A stretch of DNA of 64,000 bases. Origin: BOG-1112 sp964611335 (GTDB taxonomy: Bacteria > Bdellovibrionota_B > Oligoflexia > Oligoflexales > Bog-1112). Below are positions 25,062 through 34,078 of the stretch, piece after piece. Position 1 is the stretch's first letter; each line of letters starts with the position of its first letter. The position numbers and the translations under genes are program-made. The stretch is taken from assembly GCA_964611335.1 (NCBI GenBank), contig CAZSXR010000003.1, forward strand, positions 124,001 through 188,000, written 5' to 3'. The notes beneath the pieces are model-generated. The model ran no database searches. It was not told where the DNA came from and saw nothing but the letters and a program-made list of their open reading frames with translations.

Positions 25062-26480
25062 ATGGCACAGAGAAAAAGCTTTGATCTTGTCGTGATTGGA
25101 AGTGGGCCTGGTGGTGAAGGTGCAGCAATGCAGGCTGCAAAATTGAAAAAGAATGTTGCAGTTGTTGAACAGTTCCCACTTATTGGCGGGAATTGCATAC
25201 ACCGAGCAACGATTCCTTCTAAAACACTACGGCACATGGCTCATCAGATTGTCGCATTCAAATCGGAACCGCTTTTTATGCCACTGATTTCGGGATCGGG
25301 TCTTGCCACACAAATGCAGATCCGTTTTTCAGATATACTTGCACGCGCAAGAGATGTGATTTCCAAACAAGTAGCCCTTCATAGTACGCATTATGCACGC
25401 AACAAAGTGGAAGTCATTCACGGTCGAGCAAGTTTGTTAGATGCAAAAACCTTGCGCATCGACAAAGGTTTCGGTTTGAGCGAAGATATCACAGCAAAGC
25501 ATTTTATTTTTGCTACAGGCTCACGTCCTTATCATCCGGAAGGTATTGACTTCGACCATCCCCGTGTTTTTGATTCTGACACCATTCTGGAATTGGAATT
25601 GGAACCAAGAGTTGTGACTGTTTATGGAGCTGGAGTTGTAGGGTGTGAGTATACAAGCATCTTTCGTTCTCTTGGGAAAAAAGTAATGCTCATCAATAAT
25701 CGCAACAAACTGATGAGTTTTCTCGATGATGAAATTGTCGATGCCCTTTCTTACCATTTGAGAGATGAAGGAGTTGTGATTCGACATAATGAATTTTTCG
25801 ATAGTGTGGAACTGGATGATGACAAAGTTGTGATGTCTTTAAAATCTGGGAAAAAAGTTCAGTCCGATATTTTATTAGTTGCAAGCGGTCGTATTGGAAA
25901 TAGTGAGAATTTGGGTTTTGAAAAACTCAATGTTGAAATCAACTCTCGCGGTTATGTCAAAGTTAATGATTACTACCAAACATCTGTAGAAAATATTTAT
26001 GCTGTAGGCGATCTTACAGGTTTCCCCAATCTTGCAAGCGCAGCTTATGACCAAGGACGTTTTGCAGCCTTGCATATATTCCAACCTGAAAAAGATAATG
26101 GTCGCCTTCAAGATGCTCCACTCGGAATCTACACCACACCTGAAATTTCAAGCATAGGGAAAACGGAACAGGAGCTGACTGCTGAACGTATCCCTTATGA
26201 AGTCGGACAAGCTTCTTTTCGACACCTTGCCCGTTCTCAAATCACAGGACGTAAAGTCGGAATGCTTAAGATTTTATTCCACAGAGATACACTCGAAATT
26301 TTAGGCATCCACTGTTTTGGACAAAACGCAACAGAGATCGTACACATTGGTCAAACTGTCATGTTACAGAAAGGTGCAGGAAATACTCTTCGGTATTTCA
26401 CAGGAACCACTTTCAATTATCCAACAATGGCTGAAGCCTACAGAGTTGCTGCCTTGAACGGATTGAACAGAGTGACATAG
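25062..26480 (+). CDS. sthA: Soluble pyridine nucleotide transhydrogenase
   Basis: SthA moves hydride between NADPH and NAD+ in the cytosol. The 472-residue protein belongs to the lipoamide dehydrogenase superfamily: VVIGSGPGGEGAAMQAAK (FAD), GGNCIHRATIPSKTLRH, a second Rossmann motif VYGAGVVGCEYTSIF, and AVGDLTGFPNLASAAYDQGR. The redox-active pair C-x4-C of the disulfide enzymes is missing its second cysteine (Cys then I-H-R-A-T), which is diagnostic for SthA rather than dihydrolipoamide dehydrogenase. I choose the ATG preceded by AAAGGGGAATTCCT; an upstream in-frame start lacks a ribosome-binding site. Confidence 0.92.
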   Translation: MAQRKSFDLVVIGSGPGGEGAAMQAAKLKKNVAVVEQFPLIGGNCIHRATIPSKTLRHMAHQIVAFKSEPLFMPLISGSGLATQMQIRFSDILARARDVISKQVALHSTHYARNKVEVIHGRASLLDAKTLRIDKGFGLSEDITAKHFIFATGSRPYHPEGIDFDHPRVFDSDTILELELEPRVVTVYGAGVVGCEYTSIFRSLGKKVMLINNRNKLMSFLDDEIVDALSYHLRDEGVVIRHNEFFDSVELDDDKVVMSLKSGKKVQSDILLVASGRIGNSENLGFEKLNVEINSRGYVKVNDYYQTSVENIYAVGDLTGFPNLASAAYDQGRFAALHIFQPEKDNGRLQDAPLGIYTTPEISSIGKTEQELTAERIPYEVGQASFRHLARSQITGRKVGMLKILFHRDTLEILGIHCFGQNATEIVHIGQTVMLQKGAGNTLRYFTGTTFNYPTMAEAYRVAALNGLNRVT

Positions 26481-26484
26481 AAAG

Positions 26485-26508
26485 AAGAAGGGAGTCCCCC
26501 CTTTTTTT
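26485..26508 (+). terminator. Small rho-independent-like terminator after sthA
   Basis: GAAGGG and complementary CCCTTT arms around a 6-base loop are followed by a run of seven T. It lies just before the Shine-Dalgarno of the next gene. Confidence 0.45.
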
Positions 26509-26519
26509 AGGAGTTTATT

Positions 26520-27257
26520 TTGCTTCGGGTAAAACAACTTAAAAAACAATATAAACAAGGTTTCGTTTTACAAGCGCAAGATTTTTCTATTGGAAAAGGA
26601 GAACTGGTTGCCTTTCTCGGAGCTAATGGTTCAGGAAAAAGCACACTCTTCGAATTGCTTACAGGAAACAGTGATGCAAGTTCAGGAGAAATTTATCTGC
26701 TCGATGAACGCATGAGTCCTGAAATGTACTTGCTCAAAAGAAAGATAGGGTATCTTCCTCAGAACATCCCCTTACCGAAATGGGTAACGGGTGAAGAGCT
26801 TCTCGTTTATTCTGCGTTGCTTCATAACTTGGAACATGCGCGAGACAAAGTGCAGAACTCTATGCAGTTTTGGGACTGTGCAGAATATAGTAAAAAACCT
26901 CTTGCAAGCTGCTCCTTCGGTATGCAGAAACGTATAGGACTCGCCCTTGCAACCTTGCACAACCCCCCTTGTCTGATTTTAGATGAACCTTTTTCAGGAC
27001 TCGATCTTTATCACATTCATGCTTTGGAAGAAGCCTTACGTAAGAGAAAGCAGGAAGGAAAAACAACTCTACTCAGCACCCATATACTTCCTTATGTTGT
27101 GGGATCTTGTGAAAGAGTGTTTATACTGGAAGGAGGACAGCTCAACGAAATCAAAACCTGGTCGCAACAGAACGCCGACGAAAAAACAGCTGGTATAGAG
27201 CAGCATTTTTTCCAACGGAGTGGAACTTATGGAATCCGCAATCCAGCAAATCGCTAG
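26520..27257 (+). CDS. ABC transporter ATP-binding protein
   Basis: A 245-residue ATPase with Walker A GANGSGKST, Q-loop in GYLPQNIPLP, an unusual signature CSFGMQKR (SFGMQ in place of LSGGQ), Walker B CLILDEPFSGLD and a switch His in STHILPYV. The start is TTG, with TAGGAG six bases upstream. It is the DrrA/CcmA-like stand-alone type that needs a separate permease; none is adjacent, though the polytopic protein at 32951-34069 is one candidate. Its end overlaps the start of the next ABC exporter gene. Confidence 0.85.
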   Translation: MLRVKQLKKQYKQGFVLQAQDFSIGKGELVAFLGANGSGKSTLFELLTGNSDASSGEIYLLDERMSPEMYLLKRKIGYLPQNIPLPKWVTGEELLVYSALLHNLEHARDKVQNSMQFWDCAEYSKKPLASCSFGMQKRIGLALATLHNPPCLILDEPFSGLDLYHIHALEEALRKRKQEGKTTLLSTHILPYVVGSCERVFILEGGQLNEIKTWSQQNADEKTAGIEQHFFQRSGTYGIRNPANR

Positions 27258-28953
27258 ACGCTTTGCCCTTCCCCATTGGCGCTGGTACAGCATCGGAATT
27301 ATCTTTCTTCTCCTCACAACTTGGATCACAGTCACAATCCCTCGTTATTCGAAACTCGTTGTCAATGGTTTACTTGAAAATCACGCAGATAACGCTCTGC
27401 TTCTTCTTGTTTTCATGATCATAGGATTAGGTTTTCTACAAATACTTATCCGTTCTCTTTCAAGATTGCTTCTTTTCTGGCCGGGGAGAAAAATTGAATC
27501 GGAATTGAAAAATTTTTACTTCGACCACTTTCTCGAACTTCCTCTTTTCTTCTTTCAAAAACATCCTCAAGGAGATTTGATTTCCCGACTTGCTAACGAT
27601 GTCACACAGATTCGTGCGTGTTTTGCTTTTGCTGTTTTGCAAGTTGTGAACCTTCTCTTCTTGTTTAGCTTTGCAGTCTATAGCATGCTGAGAGTAAGCC
27701 CTTCTCTCACCATAGCAACACTCATTCCTCTTATGTCTATTATGATCGTTGTAAGAGTCGGAGCTCCTTACATTCACAAATACTCGAAATTAGAACAGAT
27801 CAAATTGGGTGAACTTACAAATCGTTTGACGGAAGCTTTTGTTCATGTCGATATCATTCAAAATAATGATGCTGTGCACAGTTTCGTAGAACGTGCTGCT
27901 GAAAAAAGTGAAGATGTATACAAAGCCAATATTAAACTTGCAATAGTCCGTACTTTGATGTTTCCGCTTGCAAGTTTGTTTACAGGATTGTCCTATTTAG
28001 TGGTTTTGTATTATGGAGGTCGTGAAGTCCTGCGCTCACACCTCACAGTAGGAGATATACTTGCCTTCAATATTTATGTTGCGATGTTAAGTTTTCCTCT
28101 GACCGCCTTAGGAATTATCATTGCTCTTTTCCAAAGAGCCCGTTCTTCCAGTGAACGTTTGATTGAATTGGAAACTTTTGAAAAAGAAAAAGTTCTAGAA
28201 CTTAAAAAACTAAGATCACAAGAAGATCCATTACTCAACATCAATTCTTTGAATTTTCATTTCGATGACAATAGTCCCCCTGTTTTGAAAAATGTGAGTT
28301 TCGAAGTTCGTAAAGGACAGAAGTTAGGAATCACAGGTCCCATTGGTTCTGCAAAAACAACTTTACTCAGTTTGATCACACGCCTTTATGATCCACCTCC
28401 CTCTACAATTTTTTTTAAAGGACAGGATATTCTCAGTATTCCGTCTCAAGAACTTCGAACACATATAGGCTTATGCTTACAAAACCCTTATTTTTTCTCT
28501 GCAAGTATTCGTGAAAATCTCTCCATGGGATTCGAAGAAAAGGTTTCGGAAGAGGACCTTATAAGGTGTGCTCAAAAATCTGAAATATACCAAGAAATTC
28601 AATGGTTTGAGTGCGGATGGGAAACTCTGGTAGGGGAGAGAGGCATAAGGCTTTCAGGGGGACAAAAGCAAAGGCTTGCGTTAGCAAGACTGTTCTTGCG
28701 GAATCCCGAGCTGATGCTTTTAGACGATGTCACAGCTGCTGTGGATCAGTCTACGGAGTTGAGGCTTTTAGAAACTTTGAAGTCTTTAAAGTCGACTCTT
28801 ATTCTCGTAAGTCACAGGCCGAGTGTTTTGAATATGTGTGACGAAGTTTTGCTATTAGTAGAGGGGCAAAAGATCGAGCAGGCGCCTTACAAAACGCTTT
28901 TGAAAAAATATCCTCAATTGTTTGTGGAGTTGGAAAAGCATGAGTCTGTTTAA
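27229..28953 (+). CDS. ABC exporter subunit A (fused membrane and ATPase domains)
   Basis: A 574-residue ABCB-like half-transporter: a six-helix membrane domain to about residue 310 and an ATPase domain. Walker A is GPIGSAKTTLL, signature LSGGQKQRLALARL (canonical), Walker B LMLLDDVTAAVD with Asp in place of the catalytic Glu, and switch His in LVSHRPSVL. The changed Walker B marks the degenerate ATP site of a heterodimer; its canonical signature completes the partner's active site. I prefer the ATG 8 bases after a GGAG over the GTG three codons earlier. It overlaps both neighbours, so subunits are made coupled. Substrate unknown. Confidence 0.9.
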   Translation: MESAIQQIARRFALPHWRWYSIGIIFLLLTTWITVTIPRYSKLVVNGLLENHADNALLLLVFMIIGLGFLQILIRSLSRLLLFWPGRKIESELKNFYFDHFLELPLFFFQKHPQGDLISRLANDVTQIRACFAFAVLQVVNLLFLFSFAVYSMLRVSPSLTIATLIPLMSIMIVVRVGAPYIHKYSKLEQIKLGELTNRLTEAFVHVDIIQNNDAVHSFVERAAEKSEDVYKANIKLAIVRTLMFPLASLFTGLSYLVVLYYGGREVLRSHLTVGDILAFNIYVAMLSFPLTALGIIIALFQRARSSSERLIELETFEKEKVLELKKLRSQEDPLLNINSLNFHFDDNSPPVLKNVSFEVRKGQKLGITGPIGSAKTTLLSLITRLYDPPPSTIFFKGQDILSIPSQELRTHIGLCLQNPYFFSASIRENLSMGFEEKVSEEDLIRCAQKSEIYQEIQWFECGWETLVGERGIRLSGGQKQRLALARLFLRNPELMLLDDVTAAVDQSTELRLLETLKSLKSTLILVSHRPSVLNMCDEVLLLVEGQKIEQAPYKTLLKKYPQLFVELEKHESV

Positions 28954-30712
28954 TCGGTCACAATGGGAGGAGATTAAAAATCTAAGACGTCTCTGGCCTT
29001 TTTTAAAAGAACAGTCTTCCGTTCTTATATGGACTGCAATTTTGCTTCCTGTGATTTCGATTTTGCAATTGGTACAACCTTTGATTTTGAAAAATGCAAT
29101 AGACAAAGGTGTAATGGAAGCAAATTCGAGTGAGTTGACCTTCTTTGCTTTTTTGTTTTTGATCACGGTTGTAACGGAATATCTTTCTCGTTGTGGGCAG
29201 AGTCTTGCAACTACGGTAGGTGTAGAAAGAATGATTCGTGAGATGCGGAGGAAACTGTCTTCACATCTTTTGCACATGTCTTTGGAATTTCATCATCGCA
29301 ATCTGAGTGGAGTGCTTGTCACGCGGTCGACAAGTGAGTTTGATAATTTAAGTGAGTCTTTGAACGAAGGTGTTTTGCAATCTGCTGTCGGTATAGTTGC
29401 TATACTGGGTTGTATTATGGGAATGTTGACTTTGCATCCCCTGCTCGGTGCTTTGAGTTGTCTGATGCTTCCTCTCGTCCTTTTTTCAATTTCCTGGTTC
29501 TCTCAAAAAATTAAGAATTCTTTGCTCGAAGCGCGTAAACATTTGGCCCAGCTCAATGGTTATACTCAAGAAACCTTACAAGGAATGGCAACCGTCAAAA
29601 TTCTGGTGGGTGAAAAATCTGTAAGCAAAACTTACAAACATTTGAATGAAAACTACAGAAAAGCTCAGATGTCTTCCGTCGCCTTCGATTCTGTTCTCTT
29701 TGCTGTGTTGGACGGAGTGTCTTCGATTACCATAGGGCTTATCTTATGGGTTATTCTAAAAAGGCTAGGATTCGATAGCACTTTAACTGCGGGTGTTATC
29801 GTTGCCTTTGTCCGTTACTTACAACAGGTCTTTGATCCTCTCAAACAGTTGGGTCAAACTGTTGCGTTACTTCAGGGGGTATTTACTTCAACAGAGAGAA
29901 TTTTTGGTCTCTTCGATCAGAATCAAGTGATTCATGGGGATAAAGTTCTTAATAAAATTGAAGGGCATGTTCTTTTTAAAAATGTGAGTTTCAAATACCC
30001 TTCGCATGAACTTCACAACAATCACGAGGCCTTTTCTTTAAAAGGAATCAACCTTGAATGCAAACCAGGTCAGTCTGTTGCTCTTGTAGGGCCTACGGGA
30101 GGAGGAAAGTCGACTCTGATGAAGCTGCTCACCAAACAGTATGAAGGTTTTGAAGGAACTCTGACGATTGATAAACAGGATATCCGTGAGTTGGAACCCT
30201 TTGCGCTTCGACGTAAAATTGCAATAGTTCCCCAAGATCTTGTGCTTTTTAGTGGAAGCCTTGCTTTCAACATAGCTTTGGGTCATGAAGAGATCAGTCG
30301 GGAAGACATAGAGAAAGCAGCTCAGTTGATTGGTCTGGATGCGTTTATAAAAACTTTGCCTGGTGCTTATGATTTTTGGGTCGATGAAGAAGGCGCGAAT
30401 CTATCTGTGGGGCAAAAACAGCTTATTGTTTTTGCGCGGGCTCTTGCACGCAATCCCGAACTTGTGATTTTGGACGAAGCTAGTTCTGCGTTGGATCCTC
30501 AGAGCGAAAAATGGATTCAAGAAGCATTGGAAAAAATTTTCAAAGAAAAAACGGTGATTGTGATCGCTCATCGCTTATCTACAATTCGCCATTGCGATAA
30601 GATAGCCTTTGTTCAAAATGGTCAAATCATGGAAGAAGGAACTCACGAAGAGTTGCTAGCTCATCGAGGTCTCTATCACGATCTCACTTTGTCTTCAAAT
30701 GTGATAGAATAA
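28940..30712 (+). CDS. ABC exporter subunit B (fused membrane and ATPase domains)
   Basis: A 590-residue ABCB-like half-transporter partnering the preceding gene, with which it overlaps by 14 bases. Six membrane helices end near residue 320. The ATPase domain has Walker A GPTGGGKSTLM, a degenerate signature LSVGQKQLIVFARAL, an intact Walker B LVILDEASSALD with catalytic Glu, and switch His in IAHRLSTIRH. Thus the consensus ATP site would be its own Walker motifs plus subunit A's LSGGQ, the usual asymmetric design of heterodimeric exporters such as TM287/288. Substrate unknown; lipids, peptides and drugs are all family cargoes. Confidence 0.92.
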   Translation: MSLFNRSQWEEIKNLRRLWPFLKEQSSVLIWTAILLPVISILQLVQPLILKNAIDKGVMEANSSELTFFAFLFLITVVTEYLSRCGQSLATTVGVERMIREMRRKLSSHLLHMSLEFHHRNLSGVLVTRSTSEFDNLSESLNEGVLQSAVGIVAILGCIMGMLTLHPLLGALSCLMLPLVLFSISWFSQKIKNSLLEARKHLAQLNGYTQETLQGMATVKILVGEKSVSKTYKHLNENYRKAQMSSVAFDSVLFAVLDGVSSITIGLILWVILKRLGFDSTLTAGVIVAFVRYLQQVFDPLKQLGQTVALLQGVFTSTERIFGLFDQNQVIHGDKVLNKIEGHVLFKNVSFKYPSHELHNNHEAFSLKGINLECKPGQSVALVGPTGGGKSTLMKLLTKQYEGFEGTLTIDKQDIRELEPFALRRKIAIVPQDLVLFSGSLAFNIALGHEEISREDIEKAAQLIGLDAFIKTLPGAYDFWVDEEGANLSVGQKQLIVFARALARNPELVILDEASSALDPQSEKWIQEALEKIFKEKTVIVIAHRLSTIRHCDKIAFVQNGQIMEEGTHEELLAHRGLYHDLTLSSNVIE

Positions 30713-30736
30713 AGAAAAACAACGAAGAGAAGGGTT

Positions 30737-31675
30737 ATGGTTTTTGTAAAAAAAACAGCTTTGAGTTTGCTTCTTATGTCATTAGCATCCTGTCAGCTTC
30801 TTAAAAAGAAATCTGAAAGAGAAGAAGCTCGATGTGCGCAATTTCATTCAGAGGAGGAGTTAATCTCATGTCTGAGAGAAGATGCTCCCGAATCCGTATT
30901 AAAGGATGGAAGGATAGCGGAGTATCTTAAGAGCCATAAAGTTTATGTTTCACTCACGACCTCTCCGCAAAGAATTCAGCGCATTGTGACAGTTCTTAAA
31001 ACCATAGACCTTGACCTTGTCTCTGAAATTTTTCTGACTCTTCCTCATAAATTTAAGAATAAAGAAAGTTATCCAGACCCTCTTCCCTCTGAAATTGTGA
31101 ACTTCCCAAAACTTAAAATTTTAAGACCAGAGAAAGATATAGGTCCGATTACAAAAATAATTCCTGCTATTGAACATGTGAAAATGATGGATCCTCAATC
31201 CATCGTAATTTCTCTGGATGACGATACGGTGTATCCCATCGGTATTTTTGGTGCCCTTGTAAAATATATGGTTCTCAACGATGTAAAAGTTGTAGGAGCT
31301 TGGGGACAGCCTGCATGGTATTGGGGGCTACATTCTTCGAAAGTACATTTTGCAAATGCCTGCAAAGAAGAGGGTTCCTGCGATGTGGTGGAGGGTTTCG
31401 CGACAATTGCGTATAGGGCAGGAGCCATTCCTACAGACCTTATGAGACAGTTAGTAGAAGCAGACATCAGATGTAAATTGGGCGATGATATTGTCATCAA
31501 CTATGCGCTCGAATTCAGTGGAATTCCCAGATATAAGATCAATTCTTATTACAGACGCAATCTTATTCAACTCAATTATGGTCATGGTGCAGATGCTTTG
31601 CACCAACAGAATAACTACTCCCATTCTTATCAGAAATGTATGGATGCTATGGATGCGTTAAAGATGCATCTGTGA
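30737..31675 (+). CDS. Lipoprotein with a GT-A-like glycosyltransferase domain
   Basis: A 312-residue protein with a lipoprotein signal (MSLASC, Cys19). From about residue 70 it reads like a GT-A fold: a VYVSLTTSPQRI opening, KLKILRPEKDIGPITK, then the metal-binding triple Asp in VISLDDDTVYP and a later DDIVINYALE. These features fit family-2/GT-A-like transferases related to capsule or LPS enzymes. A lipid-anchored, exported GT-A enzyme is odd because nucleotide sugars are cytosolic. Either the export signal is wrong or the protein uses another donor or has become a binding protein. It is convergent with the binding-protein gene, overlapping by 18 bases. Confidence 0.65.
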   Translation: MVFVKKTALSLLLMSLASCQLLKKKSEREEARCAQFHSEEELISCLREDAPESVLKDGRIAEYLKSHKVYVSLTTSPQRIQRIVTVLKTIDLDLVSEIFLTLPHKFKNKESYPDPLPSEIVNFPKLKILRPEKDIGPITKIIPAIEHVKMMDPQSIVISLDDDTVYPIGIFGALVKYMVLNDVKVVGAWGQPAWYWGLHSSKVHFANACKEEGSCDVVEGFATIAYRAGAIPTDLMRQLVEADIRCKLGDDIVINYALEFSGIPRYKINSYYRRNLIQLNYGHGADALHQQNNYSHSYQKCMDAMDALKMHL

Positions 31676-32494
31676 TTTTAAATCATTCAAAACTTCGATA
31701 ATTCTTGGAGAAAAAGCAGCAAACAAAGCGGGTGAGAGGAGAATGACTTTCTTTGTCTTCAGTGCCTTCATGTTTTTTAAAGCTGGAGATTTTGAGAAAA
31801 GCTCTAAAACTTGATCGCGTTCTTTATTTTCCGCGCTTGTGAGAATGTAGTCAGGTTGAATTTTTATAAGTTTCTCTTCGGTAATTTTTTGCCAACCTAC
31901 AATTCCTAAATCTCTTGCAAGATTTTTAAATCCTACAAAAGTCAGCATGTCGTCGAGTAACGTATCTTTTCCTACAAGAGTGCGATCGGGGAGTATTATA
32001 AGTATTTTTTTTTCTGTATGGTTTGTGCGTTTGAAAGTGACTAGGGTGTCTGTCAGACCTTGTATCAGTTTTTGAGCTTCCAGTTCAGCTCCTATGAGTT
32101 TTCCTATATGAAGAGTATGCCGCTTGAGATCTTCCAAAGATTGAAAGCCTTCCATGATGTGAACTTTCATTTTCAGCTTGCGTAACATGGAGATGAATTC
32201 CGGTTTATTGAAAGAAGCAGCGATGATGAGGTCGCTTTTTAAAGACAGAAGCTGTTCGATATTAGCTCCCACTCGGTGAGGGATTTCTTTCAAAAACTCA
32301 GGTGGAAGCAGGCTATAACGTGTGTCATCTGCAAGTGAGGAAAGAGCGAGAATACGTTTTCTGGCCTCGGGCGTGTTTAAAATTTGAAGAAGTATCTGAT
32401 CGCTGGCAACGGATACAGAAACGATTCTTTGTGGATATTGTGCAAAACATGGGAAACATTGCAGATATAAAAAAAGAAGAAGGTGTTTTTTCAT
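31658..32494 (-). CDS. Periplasmic binding protein, iron-siderophore/cobalamin type
   Basis: A 278-residue protein with a signal peptide (LLLFLYLQCFPCFA) and the Peripla_BP_2 (BtuF/FhuD) layout: PQRIVSVSVASDQILLQIL at the mature N-terminus, a long linking helix in the middle, and RDLGIVGWQKITEEKLIKIQPDYIL in the C-terminal lobe. These proteins deliver cobalamin, haem or ferric siderophores to a BtuCD-like importer. No cognate permease or ATPase of that class is seen nearby, so it is either an orphan or serves a distant transporter. The start is at MKKHLLLF; a longer frame runs back into osmC but lacks a signal. It lies nine bases from the OsmC gene stop on the same strand. Confidence 0.8.
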   Translation of the reverse strand: MKKHLLLFLYLQCFPCFAQYPQRIVSVSVASDQILLQILNTPEARKRILALSSLADDTRYSLLPPEFLKEIPHRVGANIEQLLSLKSDLIIAASFNKPEFISMLRKLKMKVHIMEGFQSLEDLKRHTLHIGKLIGAELEAQKLIQGLTDTLVTFKRTNHTEKKILIILPDRTLVGKDTLLDDMLTFVGFKNLARDLGIVGWQKITEEKLIKIQPDYILTSAENKERDQVLELFSKSPALKNMKALKTKKVILLSPALFAAFSPRIIEVLNDLKSQMHL

Positions 32495-32502
32495 AAAATG
32501 TT

Positions 32503-32940
32503 CTAAACGAATTCCGCTTTCCCTTCGCCGATGGATTCGTTGTTCAAGAATACTTCGTAAGAAATAGGAAGAGCTTTTGAAAGCATAGCGCTCACAGAGC
32601 AATATTTTGTCTGGGAAAGCTTGATGGCTTCTAAAAGGCGTTCTTTGCTGATACCACCTTTTGCATAAAAGAACAGTTTCAAATCTTTAAAAACAGTGGG
32701 GTGACTTTCTGTGAGATTCACTTCGGTTTTGATTTCGAGAGAGACCAAAGGTTCTTTGTATTTGCGCATAAGACCTACTACATCCATGCCTGTGCATCCA
32801 GCTATAGCCATTGCAAGCAGTTCTTTGGGAGTAGGGCCTTTGCCTTGACCTATGGGTTCTTTTGCATCGATAGAGATCGTGTTGGCACCGACGGTGCCTT
32901 CGAAGTTCATTTTTTGTTTCCAAATAATTTGGGTTTTCAT
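32503..32940 (-). CDS. OsmC family peroxiredoxin-like protein
   Basis: A 145-residue OsmC/Ohr-fold protein. The two redox cysteines are in MAIAGCTGMDVVGLM (about residue 49) and SQTKYCSVSAML (about residue 112), the expected pair for thiol-dependent reduction of organic hydroperoxides. The family also includes proteins of unknown role with the same pair, and the shape matches the YhfA-like group. It lies between the polytopic protein (10 bases upstream) and the binding protein on the minus strand, likely one operon. Confidence 0.88.
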   Translation of the reverse strand: MKTQIIWKQKMNFEGTVGANTISIDAKEPIGQGKGPTPKELLAMAIAGCTGMDVVGLMRKYKEPLVSLEIKTEVNLTESHPTVFKDLKLFFYAKGGISKERLLEAIKLSQTKYCSVSAMLSKALPISYEVFLNNESIGEGKAEFV

Positions 32941-32950
32941 CAGAATCTCC

Positions 32951-34069
32951 TTAAGCTCGGTAAAAACGGCCTTCTTGGGAAGTCCAACCGTAGTAACAAA
33001 GAATTCCTATAAGACCAAGTGCAAACCAACTTGCATAAACTGCTGTACAAAGGAAAAGGGCAATAAGGAAGCTTGCGAGAATGCTGAGAAGAGGCCTTCT
33101 TCCTTCAATTTGAAAAAGAACATTCGGTACAACCCAAGAAGGAAGAGCACTTATAAAAAAGATGTGTAAACTCTCGAGAGAATGTTCCCCACTTATTCCA
33201 GCACCGAGAAAAAATAAAAGTGCAGACACCGTTCCCACTAAAATCCCTACGAGAAAAGATAGAGAAAAAAGCATTCTCATAAAAGTCTGATGAGAGACAC
33301 CGCTGCTTTTTTCTAACCAACTGGCTTCAAGATCTTCCGCAGCCTGGAAACACAAAGCGCAGGCTGCTAAAAAAGCTCCCCAAAAACTCAAGGCAATAGA
33401 AGCGACAAAGGGAACTTTCACAAATGCTGCATACATGTTTAAAATTGCGCAGACAACAAACAATATGAAACAAAATTGAGTCAATCTGTTTCTAAAAAAG
33501 AGACTTTGAAGACGTAGGACTAACATCGCTTTATCGGAAGAGTAGGACCAAGATAGTTTTAGTTTTATACTCCGTGTGTTTATTTTCTCTTTAAAGAGAA
33601 CTTGTGAAAGACTCAGAACAAGCATTGTTAAAGTTAAAAGGAAGATTTTTAACGCCGACCATTTTACAAGAATGCAATCCACACAAATCCACATAGGAAC
33701 ATAAACAAAACTCAAAACTAGAAATGTATGAAATGCAAAGAGACTTTTTCTAAATGAGGGAGCTTCTCCGAGCATACGGGACGTTTGAAAGAGGGAACGT
33801 TCCTCATATATAAAAGTTCTTAAAATACGCCCCGCACCCAATGAACTTGCAAACACCAATAAGTAAGCAAGGACTTCTGCAAAACGATCTCGCATAGTTG
33901 GAGAGAGAGTTTTCACTTCCATATTTAAGAAATCATTAAAAATATAGTAGAATAAAGCCAGAATAATCAAAGAGCAAAATCCTACAACCAATTCACGAAT
34001 GAGATCGTGGCGTAATTTGTGGAAAAAGCTCAATGTGTGAATTCCTAGTAAATACATAATTTTTTGCAT
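32951..34069 (-). CDS. Polytopic membrane protein, possible ABC permease
   Basis: A 372-residue protein with about ten or more hydrophobic segments. No catalytic motif is visible. The layout (short N-terminal basic stretch, long tracts of membrane helices, an acidic AAEDLEASWLEKSSG loop at about residue 260) resembles ABC-2 permeases, and the ABC ATPase at 26520 lacks a partner, but this link is a guess. The chosen ATG lies five bases after a GGAG; an in-frame ATG four codons later is the alternative. The start faces the yejA start only about ten bases away on the other strand. Confidence 0.6.
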   Translation of the reverse strand: MQKIMYLLGIHTLSFFHKLRHDLIRELVVGFCSLIILALFYYIFNDFLNMEVKTLSPTMRDRFAEVLAYLLVFASSLGAGRILRTFIYEERSLFQTSRMLGEAPSFRKSLFAFHTFLVLSFVYVPMWICVDCILVKWSALKIFLLTLTMLVLSLSQVLFKEKINTRSIKLKLSWSYSSDKAMLVLRLQSLFFRNRLTQFCFILFVVCAILNMYAAFVKVPFVASIALSFWGAFLAACALCFQAAEDLEASWLEKSSGVSHQTFMRMLFSLSFLVGILVGTVSALLFFLGAGISGEHSLESLHIFFISALPSWVVPNVLFQIEGRRPLLSILASFLIALFLCTAVYASWFALGLIGILCYYGWTSQEGRFYRA

Positions 34070-34078
34070 GTGAACTCC

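Noticed and set aside
26520..30712. ABC ATPase and exporter subunits as one three-component transporter
   Set aside because: Each exporter subunit already has its own ATPase domain, so the separate ATPase needs another permease.
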